Assembly (NCBI GenBank): GCA_958496175.1
Contig: OY292278.1
Span: 13,144,001 to 13,208,000, forward strand
Direction: 5' to 3'
Source of the DNA: Sisyra terminalis
Taxonomy: Eukaryota > Arthropoda > Insecta > Neuroptera > Sisyridae
Length of the DNA: 64,000 nt
The notes beneath the pieces are model-generated. The model saw nothing but the letters and a program-made list of their open reading frames with translations. It had not been told where the DNA came from and made no database searches. Every line of letters starts with the position of its first letter. Within the stretch, counting starts at the first letter, position 1. Below are positions 38,981-47,091 of the stretch, piece by piece. Position numbers and translations under genes: made by a program.

Positions 38981-40789
38981 TGTATACCCAATTCCCTCAT
39001 TGTTCAACTCTAAGTCCGTTCTTGTTCTTTTATAGTAAACTAAATGATGAAATATGAAAAAAATGATCGCTAAGTTTGCCAATAAAATACCAAATGGAAT
39101 AATTTCTCGTACAAAAAACGGGATCTCTAATACAGTTGGAAAATAGAAGATTTTATTATATGTTTTTCGCTAAATATTACACTTAAAAGAAAAACCCTTG
39201 AAACAGACTTTGTTGGCATTTATCATTACTATTGTGATAGATTATATAAGTTCTCTAAATTCATTTTTAATGTATAAATCTGTAAAGTATCAAAAATATC
39301 ATTAAGCTCATCTTACGTGGATAACAGAAAAGAGTACTTGTTAGTTAATTAATTATAGCTATTTATTATTTGTAAATTATTTGAGGAAAATTTTAATTAA
39401 TTGTATTGAGGTAACATATTTAATCATTTTTTTGGAACTAAATGTGTGTTTAAAATATGAAGATAAAATCAACAAAATCGTGGGAAAACCCCAAGTTTCA
39501 AGTAATCAGCAATAATAACAGTTGTTTTTTCTTTCTATTATCCTATTTGCACGCTATACCACAATTGATCAATAACCTAAATTGTTATGTTGAATAAACA
39601 AACCAGCGATACATTTATCAAGTTTCAGTTTCATACACAAAATTCAATTATCATTAAACACTTACCAAAGAATTCATTGATTTAAAGTTCCACATATACC
39701 TAATGAAATTTAATTTTCATAATAGTAAGCAACAAAAAATGTAGTTTAATCAGAAAGTTCAAAGTTGAAGACGATATTGAAACATTTTTAATATTCCCAT
39801 CCCACTTGAAAGTTGGTCAAGATGGGCATATACTACAACTGCATAGTTTAAGTATACATTTCACGTGTATGTGTTATCATATTTGCACCGTGTCTACCTA
39901 CGCCATATACTTCTGACCTACATTCAAAGAAATTGTTGTAGCGATTTTCTCATAATTTCAAGGAAAATTTCCTGTTGAAGTAACGTAAAATGCCGTCCGA
40001 CCGGAAATGGTGACAGTGCGGGTCAACTAGTCGGCCTTCTGTCTTAACATCTTTAATGGCTCCCATAGACATGTAGACCATTAATAATTGTCCCTCGTTC
40101 AAAAGCTCTCTATATCGTACATATCTAAAACTTTGCCGAGCAGCAAATTCTCTTCCCTTCATTCCCAATTTAGAAATGTAATAATATTACTAGTACAATG
40201 TTTTGACAGGCGGCGGTTTATACACTAAGATATAACAAATTTGGCTCGCAGCTATGCGGCGCAAAGCGAATTTTGATATAAATCATATTCCTTATTCATC
40301 CTTTTTTCAACAATGCTATACATTCAAATAAAATTTACCGCTAATAACTGATGTTGAACTCTTCAAAACAATATTTTTTATTCAAAAAATCAATATACAA
40401 TGTTTCATTTATATCAATGTTAAAAAAAAAATATTTTTTATTTCAAGCACTTACAATGTTTTATATGTCATTCTATATTTCATTTTTTAAAAAAATAATA
40501 TATGGATAAAAATATATCCAATCAATAACGCATGAAACAAAAAATCGACAAATTATTGTTATTAGTGTGAAGTTATTAAAGATCAATGATAATTTAACCG
40601 TTTTTAACTCAAATCTTAAGAATAAAGTCCAATAGTTAACTATACAAAAAATGTATTCAATAAGTTTTTTTAAATACTGCTTTGAATTCAAAAGCTCTAC
40701 TAAAAATCAAGAAAAAAATAACAACCCAGATCAAAGATAAGAAGCTATAGGGAAAAATGAAAATCCGTATATATGAAGACGTATTAGCA
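38981..40789. other. intergenic DNA with an unexplained GC-richer patch
   Basis: Mostly AT-rich. At about 39890-40280 the GC content rises and a 72-residue minus-strand frame (39950-40168; FAARQSFRYVRYRELLNEG and on) appears. I recognise neither a protein family nor a repeat there. Confidence 0.4.
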
Positions 40790-40948
40790 TGCCCAGTATG
40801 TAGAAAGAATATCTATTCTTCTATCCATTCAACAATCTTTTTAATGTGAAAGTGTCTTTTATTTTATTTTGATCAGCTAAGATAAGGATAACTATTTATT
40901 AAGAAAAGCTTAGTTAATACGACTTAAATGTTTACTAGAATGTACTAA

Positions 40949-41579
40949 CAAAGATGTGAAAACTATTAGACTCAAAAGAAGATTACTTTCTTCCAGCAAT
41001 GTATCGCCCAGACTGTAAAACATTCAACATCAGTTATGGTTTGGAGCTGCATGTCAGCAAAAGGTACCAATAGGGTATACATTGTGGAAGGTACTTTGAG
41101 GCAAGACCAATATATACAAGTCTTGGAAACGAGGTTATTGTTTCAAACTAAAGAGTGGTTTCCGGAAGAAAAAGTTACATTTATGCAGGATGGAGCTCCT
41201 TGCCATAAAGACAAAAAAGTTATGGATTTCCTCAAAAATTCTAACATTATTTGCCTTCTTGACCAAGAAATACTCTTTATGCTAATCCCATAGAAAATTT
41301 TTGGGTCATTGTGAAGAAAAAACTAAAAAAATAAACTATTACAACACGGGTGGATCTGATTACCGAACTTATTAAGATTTGGCATCATAATAAAATATAA
41401 ATGACAAAATAGTATAGAGCATACCAGGATGGGAAAAATAAATTATTAACAATAAAGGGTACCACATAAAATATTAGATGAGTGAAATTATTGTAATTTT
41501 TAAATTTATGACATTTAAAAATAAAAATGTATTTTTTTTCCCTTGAATTGTCTTAAGTCTAATAATTTTCACACCTCTG
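40949..41579 (+). mobile_element. internally deleted Tc1-like transposon inserted in the 441-bp array
   Basis: Inverted ends read CAAAGATGTGAAAACTATTA on the left and CAGAGGTGTGAAAATTATTA on the right (reverse complement). The array sequence resumes on either side, which gives independent bounds. A full Tc1-like element is usually 1.3-1.7 kb (established knowledge). This one is 631 bp and keeps only the 3' part of the transposase, so it is a deletion derivative. The TA target duplication is not clean because the flanks have mutated. Confidence 0.8.
40995..41400 (+). pseudogene. Tc1-like transposase, C-terminal catalytic fragment, frameshifted
   Basis: The frame from about 40995 reads TVKHSTSVMVWSCMS, then KVTFMQDGAPCHK with the second catalytic Asp (codon 41189-41191). 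After a shift near 41255 it reads YANPIENFWVIVKKKL with the catalytic Glu (codon 41293-41295). The Asp-to-Glu codon distance is 104 nt, one less than the 105 nt of a DD34E enzyme, so a single-base deletion explains the break. The DNA-binding domain and first Asp are missing. Confidence 0.8.
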
Positions 41580-42784
41580 AATATCAGAGGACAATGCACA
41601 CTCTTCAATGCAAGAGCTATTACCCAATGAGATTACGAGATTTAAGGATGCTAATTTGTTTATGATTAATATAATTTTGAAAGTTTAACAAAGCAAGTCT
41701 CAGAGCCAATGTCATAAACATATACAAAAACATAATCGTAAATATGCAACGGATGTTATTCGGGGAATATCTAGATACACAAACTATATTAAAGGATTAG
41801 TTTTCAAATACTTTACAATAGACAATAAAAGCTTAAAATTAAGTTTATTTAATTGGGAAAACGAATCTACGGTAAGAAAAATATCCATACTTAGTTTGTT
41901 ATTTACTAGTCTTTTTTATGAGAAAGAAACCTTTATATTCTTTTGATTAAATAAAATAAGGATAATTAGATAATATGGAATGCTTAGTTAATACGCGTAA
42001 AATGTTTTGTGGAATGCACTAATATCAGAGACAATGCACACTTTTTAATGCAAGTGGCAATTAACCAATGAGATTGTTGGATTTAAGGATGTTCATTTGT
42101 TTATAATAAATAACATTTTAAAAAATTAACGATGCCAGTCTCGATTTAATGTTAAATACTAATATAAATATGTATTCGCAAATATGCAATTTACGTTATA
42201 CAAGGCATATCGAGATACACAAATTATAATTAAAGGATTAGTTTAAAATACTTTATAGTAGACAGAAAAAATTTAAATTAAGTTCATTTAATTGTAAGAA
42301 TGTATCTGCGGCAATAAGACGAATATTCATACTTTGTTTGTTATTTCTTATTTTTTTAAATGGTAAACAAATTTTATTTCCTTTTGATTAAATAAGACAA
42401 GGATAACATTATAATAAGAAGTGCTTAGTTAATACGAGGAAGATGTTTTACGAAATGCACTAATATCAGAGGACAACGCCCACTCTTCAATGCAAGTGGC
42501 AATTAACCAATGAGATTGTGAGATTTATCGATGTTCATTTGTTTATAATAAATAAAATTTAACAAAATTAACGAAGCCAGTCTCGAATCAATGTAAAATA
42601 TTGTATTGTTCGGAAAGTAATTTCGTTTTTTCGCGACAAAAGATTTAATTGTATTTTTTTGCACTCATTTTATAATTAAACCGTTTAATCATTGTATTTT
42701 TTGAAAGCTAATATAGCAAGGCTTGTATGTGAAAAAGCTCATGTGATTCTACGTAATAGTTTTTGGGTACGTGTCCTTTTAAAT

Positions 42785-43350
42785 ATGGAGAGCAAAAACC
42801 AGAATTTTCCTCATATAATACTTTTTCACTATAGAAAAGGTAAAATTCTGTTCAATCAAGAAAATATTAACCGATGTATATGAAGAAGATGTATTGGCAA
42901 CACGCCAGTACCAACACAAGTCCCAATGTAACCATTAGATGATGCAAATCGGCGAATAACAGCACGTGAAATCGGTAAAAGGTAAAATTTACCAAATTTA
43001 ATTGTTAATGACCCACTTGAAAGCCTAAAATTAACCTCGAACCTCGATATATGGGTTCCCTATGTTTTTATGGGGAAAAATTTGACCTCATACAAGTTTT
43101 GTGCCCTCCCAAAAGCTTTTACAACTTGAATGGTATAAAATGCAATACACATCATATCCTACAAATCTGGCACCTTCGGTTTATTATTGGTTTTGACCAC
43201 TGCAAAATCTTTTAGCCGGTAAAACCTTTACTTCAAATGAGGAAGTCAAAAATCCCCCAAGAACAGTTTTTGGCTAATAAAAGAGCAAAAATTTTTTCAG
43301 AGAAAAATCATACTACAGCCAGAAAAATGGCAAAAAGTATTGAACCAGAA
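42785..43350 (+). pseudogene. mariner transposase, N- and C-terminal pieces joined by deletion
   Basis: The start MESKNQNFPHIILFHYRKGK (from 42787) is the conserved mariner N-terminus, and DANRRITAREIGK (about 42945-42985) is the second helix-turn-helix. After a deletion the sequence picks up near the third catalytic block: QKLLQLEW, then YPTNLAPSVYYWF (expected SPDLAPSDYHLF, third Asp changed), LLAGKTFTSNEEVKN and the terminal KVLNQN at 43334-43350. The middle of the catalytic domain with its first two Asp residues is mostly absent, and stops and shifts occur throughout. The last codons are interrupted by the inner transposon. Confidence 0.83.
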
Positions 43351-43370
43351 TCCCATACAAAGTTTGAAAA

Positions 43371-43640
43371 CCGGCCCTTGGATGGCCCATCGCCGGGCGA
43401 AGGATGATAATTAACGGCCAATCATTGGCGTCTTCTAATGGCCCATGGACGGCTGAATATACAAATGATAACAACGGCCCATTAATGGCAGTTGATTATC
43501 GGCCGATTAATGAGCCCAGTAATGGGCCACGTATTATTCAAATCATCGGCCGATTGATGGCAGTTGATCATCGGCCGATTGATGGCAGTTGACCATCGGC
43601 CGGTTATTGGGCTTAGCAATGGGCCACGTACTATTTAAAA
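43371..43640. repeat. left subterminal GGCCGAT/GGCCCAT repeat zone
   Basis: Ten or more copies of GGCC-centred words (CATCGGCCGATTGATGGCAG occurs twice in close succession) lie within about 270 bp, in sharp contrast to the AT-rich flanks. Related words reappear at the right end of the element. Such arrays act as transposase binding sites in several DNA transposon families; that role is inferred here. Confidence 0.6.
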
Positions 43641-43935
43641 TATAAGCAAACAATCAAATCTTTCCTCTTTATAATATTAGATTGATAAATTATATCTCGT
43701 GGACACCCGAAACTTTCCTTTCCCTATATGCTGATGATACAGTAATTTTTGCATCCTCCTGAAGAGCTGATACAGTGGCCAACAAAATAGTCCCTTAAAA
43801 AGAATAATGATTTTTTTTAAAAAATGGAAAATAAAGACCAATTATAACAAAACTAAAGTTATCCTATTCACTAGAAGAAGACTTAACAAGCATTAGAAGG
43901 GATTGATAAATGGGAAAAATATAGAATGGGCAAAA
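43640..43935 (+). pseudogene. LINE reverse-transcriptase fragment inside the nested transposon
   Basis: The tail AAGCAAACAATCAAATC, then CTTTATAATATTAG (43643-43680), matches the end of the repeat at 21116-22480. It is followed by a jockey-like fragment: LSLYADDTVIFASS with an intact YADD box, a stop, RADTVANKI, then KKWKIKTNYNKTKVILFTRR and NGKNIEWAKTVRL. Both sides are truncated. Its position inside the nested element makes it a further insertion or a captured fragment. Confidence 0.65.
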
Positions 43936-43948
43936 ACAGTTAGATTAG

Positions 43949-44248
43949 TTAGTTAGATTTAGTTTCTAGTAAAGCTTGTGCTGTTTTGGGCAACGTTGGA
44001 TGTCCATCTCTCAATATTAATAATAACTCCGAAATAACATTTAATTGAAGACTGTTTATATTTTTCACAGCCCAGTTTCGTAATTTTTCTTGGAAATCAA
44101 TATTAGAATCCGTATCAATTTCTACACCGTTGAGATTTTCATAGTCACTATTTATACTAATATCACTATTTATAGGACTCTCATAAATATTATCGTCGAT
44201 TTGAGAGGTTATATCAGTGTCACCGGCATCATTGTAAACATTTGTCAC
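43949..44248 (-). CDS. 99-residue frame with a recurrent transposon-associated domain, unnamed
   Basis: The protein has an acidic N-terminal half (many Asp, Asn and Ser residues) and a C-terminal block reading KLRNWAVKNINS, then LLLILRDGHPTLPKTAQALL. A block of the form LRxWAxxxxI..LLxILRxxxPxLPKxxxTLL recurs, as I recall it, in uncharacterised insect and cnidarian proteins linked to DNA transposons. It may be the first exon of the accessory or transposase gene of the element that contains it. Function is unknown, and there is no obvious full-length product. Confidence 0.4.
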   Translation of the reverse strand: MTNVYNDAGDTDITSQIDDNIYESPINSDISINSDYENLNGVEIDTDSNIDFQEKLRNWAVKNINSLQLNVISELLLILRDGHPTLPKTAQALLETKSN

Positions 44249-45030
44249 ATTCTCCTTTTCTACATTTTCAATTTCAGAGTTTTTACTTTGTTGTTGGCAA
44301 CTATTTTTTTTAAATTAAAAACTATTTAAATTAAATGCTGTATTTAATTAATCTTGATAATAATATTGTCAGCAACCTACAATGATAAAGGTAACAAACG
44401 ACTGAAAAACAGTTGATTTACATTATACTGCGCCTGCGCAACGAATTATAGATTGCATTATCGGCTGGAGCACGGCCGTTGATCAGCCGATAATCAGTCA
44501 AAAGAAATTCTTTCTGCATTAAATATTTTTAATGAGCAATTTAACTGAAAGAATAGTAGTGAAATTTTTTTACGTTCGAAAAATACAAAATAATAATTAA
44601 AAAAAATATAAATAAAAAAAAAAAACTTTAAAAAAAATATTTTATTGATTATAAATGCCAGTAATCAACCAGAATTGGCCCATTACTAATAGCCAATACT
44701 TGGCCGATCGCTGGCAGATGGACATCGGCCGATTTACGGCATTTTTTCCATCGACGGCGACTTCGTATGGGATGGCTAATATATAATTTCATAAAATATT
44801 TATTCACCATACGAAAATTGCTTTTTATTATCACAAAAAAAAACGACATTACTTTCCGAGCCATCTAATACTTATATAAATATGTATTCGCAAATATGCA
44901 ACTGACGTCATTTGAGGTAAATCGGGATACACGAATAATAAGTAAAGGGTTAATTTTACAAATACTTAACAATAGATAACGAAAGTTTAAAACTAAATTT
45001 ATTTAACTGGAAAAACAAATCTAAGGTATC

Positions 45031-45733
45031 AACTAGTTAAAAAACATTTTTTATTACAATGAACGAGAAGTTTCTAATGAATTATACGATACTTTATTTT
45101 TGAATAAGAAGCAACTATGAATTATTATTAGACTATATAATTAATATGATTATAACTATTATTATTGTAAGACTTTCCCAAATAACTTTAAGTTTACATT
45201 TAACAACTATCAATTTGATTTTCCACAACTTTTCTTAGCTTAAATAAGAAAATTCTGTTTTTTTTTGTCGAGAAGAATTTGATTTATATTTATTCTGTAA
45301 AATAACATTCTGTTTACAGAACTAATTACATAATATACTCTGTTTAACAGGAATCACACAAACATGAACATAATCCTTGTGCCAATACCTATATCGATTA
45401 CTAGAATTGTTCAATGCAAATTCATTGGAACAATAATGTCCTTGCTGTAATTTCCACATAGTACCTTTTCATTTAAATTATATCAAATCTCTTATTTCCC
45501 AAACAAAAAGAAAATTTTAATCGTTTCAAGAATTTCTTGAAATTCAATTGTACCATTTAATTACAATCCATTAATTAATCTAATGGAATATTGGAAGTAT
45601 TGATGTAATCAATAGTTAGATGATGCACCCTTTGGCTTTATGTCATGTACCGATTGGACATGTGCAAATTAACATTGATTAATATTGAAAAGTTTTGTGA
45701 ATGAACCACTTATTTATACCATTTTTCATATAG
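45031..45733. other. AT-rich DNA upstream of the plus-strand coding exon
   Basis: This is probably intron or 5' flank of the gene whose exon begins at about 45734. It ends in a pyrimidine-rich stretch and TATAG (45729-45733), a plausible splice acceptor. Confidence 0.4.
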
Positions 45734-45756
45734 ATCAAGATCATTTGAAATTAATA

Positions 45757-46649
45757 ATGGAAGATGAGGATAAAGAAAAAACGGTATCGAAACAGACAGA
45801 CTCATCGAAAATTGTTCAAAAAGTGCGTGTACAATCACAAATGCGTTCGTATAAAACCACAATGATAACGACATCGTCGGCAAAGCAATCAATTAATCAA
45901 CAATCAACACAAAGTAGTATAAGTGAAGAAGGAAATGAAACGGTTTATCCCACATGTCAAATAATAACTCAACCAGCGTCGGGCGATAGTGCCGATAGTG
46001 AGGAGTCTTGTCCGATTGAATCCACTCGAGTTGTCAATCGAATGAACAAACAAAGATTTCCCATTCTGAGCAAATCAGCAGCCAACTCAAGTAGTTCACA
46101 AGAAGATTATGAGCCGGAAATGAGACGACCGTCTCCCGTAGGCGCTACCAGTAGCCAATATCTAACAGCGACAGGACCTCGAGTAGAAACGGCTCGTTCA
46201 ATGGAAAGTCTTCGAACTGTAACAACTTGTGCCCGAAGTTCTTATCTAACCTCAAGCCAGGGCAACTCAATGGAAGCGCTCGAACGGGATATGAAATTCA
46301 AGCGACGAGCTATCTCAGGGGAAGAAATAACCTTAGGAATATCTCAAGAAGAAACTAGTTATTCAACGGCGGAGAGACGACGCGGTCTTTTTGCCGGTGT
46401 TGAACGTCGCACGGGTGTTCCACAACATTTATCCTTACCACCCCCAGCTGGAGACCGTCGTCTCACTATCCTGTCACCGCACAGCCCTCATCACCATGCA
46501 ATGGAAACAATGCATGTGACACATCATACTACTAGTACTTTTGCGGCATTACGAAGTCGACGTAAACGAGCTGTTGTTCTTCCACGTTTAGTTCTCCCAA
46601 GAAGCGATTCGGATGTCAGCAGTGACGTTTTTATAGACCATGATTTAAA
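45757..46649 (+). CDS. coding exon of an unrecognised Ser/Thr-rich basic protein, partial
   Basis: This is the longest open frame in the window, clearly higher in GC and codon-like. I start it at Met 45757 (AATAATGG context, 23 bp after a plausible acceptor at 45733). An in-frame Met at 45685 exists but adds AT-driven residues. The 297 or so residues are hydrophilic and low in hydrophobic segments: a basic KVRVQSQMRSYKTT stretch, serine runs, an acidic SGDSADSEES patch, RRAISGEEI, a His-rich SPHSPHHHAMETMHVTHH stretch, RSRRKRAVVLPRL and a terminal RSDSDVSSDVFID. Several RRxS-type sites suit basophilic kinases. The exon ends at 46649 with donor GTAAGT (phase 2), so the protein continues elsewhere. 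It looks like a disordered N-terminal exon of a larger signalling or channel protein. I do not recognise the family. Confidence 0.7.
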
Positions 46650-46655
46650 GTAAGT
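46650..46655 (+). other. splice donor of the plus-strand exon
   Basis: GTAAGT, the consensus 5' splice site, directly follows the last codon bases AA. No acceptor-linked coding exon on the plus strand is recognised in the 17 kb downstream, so the intron is long. Confidence 0.75.
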
Positions 46656-46675
46656 ACGAATAAATCATAAAACAA

Positions 46676-46681
46676 TTTATT
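46676..46681 (-). terminator. poly(A) signal overlapping the NDUFV1 stop codon
   Basis: The minus strand reads GGAAAATAAATTG, so AATAAA overlaps the TAA stop (46679-46677). If used, cleavage 15-30 nt downstream would fall at about 46645-46660, exactly at the donor of the opposite-strand exon. The 3' untranslated region would then be only about 20-30 nt. Use of the site is inferred. Confidence 0.5.
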
Positions 46682-47091
46682 TTCCACAAGGTTTACAAAC
46701 ACCAGAGCTTTTAGATTTACCGTAAGAATTAATACGTTGCTCTATGAGCGGTCGGAAACTTCTAATTAAACCTTGTATCGGCCATGCGGCCGCATCGCCC
46801 AATGCACATATAGTTTTCCCTTCAATCTGTTGACTGATTTCTAGCAGCATATCAATTTCGTCAATTTTGGCATTACCTGTTACGAATCTTTGCATAATTT
46901 TGTTCATCCAATTGATTCCCTCGCGACATGGCGTACACTGACCACATGATTCGTGCTTGTAAAATAAAGTCAAGCGAGCTATTGCCTTTATGATATCAGT
47001 GCTTTTATTCATTACTATAACAGCAGCTGTACCAAAACTACTACCAACTTCTAGCAAACCGTCAAAATCCATTATAGCTTTGTCGCAAGAT
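46677..47091 (-). CDS. NDUFV1: NDUFV1 exon C (4Fe-4S N3 domain and C-terminus)
   Basis: The acceptor TTTTTTTAG is followed by one base that completes Ala, then [15 protein letters not shown]. The cluster ligands are the three Cys of SCGQCTPC and the Cys of TICALGD. The tail [18 protein letters not shown] carries two extra cysteines that I do not recall in typical family members. The stop is at 46679-46677. Confidence 0.92.

Larger units (their letters stand above)
43352..44771. mobile_element. nested DNA transposon with CCCATAC ends and GGCCGAT subterminal repeats
   Basis: Inverted ends read CCCATACAAAG on the left and CCCATACGAAG on the right. Removing 43352-44771 and one AT restores the mariner coding end AACCAGAATGGCTAATATA, so a 2-bp AT duplication fits. 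The subterminal zones (43371-43640 and about 44440-44760) are rich in GGCCGAT, GGCCCATNAATGG and related words. The interior has a LINE fragment and a minus-strand frame. I cannot name the superfamily with confidence. A 2-bp AT target points away from Tc1 (TA) and hAT (8 bp). Confidence 0.65.
42601..44868 (+). mobile_element. mariner-type transposon inserted in the 441-bp array
   Basis: Both ends contain TCGGAAAGTAATNTCGTTTTTT in inverted orientation. The flanking dinucleotide TA (42599-42600 and 44869-44870) is duplicated. Joining the flanks restores the array sequence AAATACTNATATAAATATG seen in the neighbouring unit, so the bounds are exact. TA duplication and these ends are standard for mariner. 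The element is 2268 bp only because another transposon sits inside it; without that it is about 850 bp, shorter than the usual 1.3 kb, so part of the transposase is also deleted. Confidence 0.87.
40790..45030. repeat. 441-bp tandem (satellite-like) array interrupted by transposons
   Basis: The word AATATCAGAG marks successive units at 41580, 42021 and 42462, exactly 441 bp apart twice. Shared landmarks include CTTAGTTAATACG, CAATGAGATT and TTCGCAAATATGCAA. A partial unit lies upstream (about 40790-40948) and the last unit resumes at 44871 and fades near 45030. With the insertions removed there are about three units. Units differ at many positions, so the array is old. It has no coding capacity on either strand. 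Confidence 0.85.
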
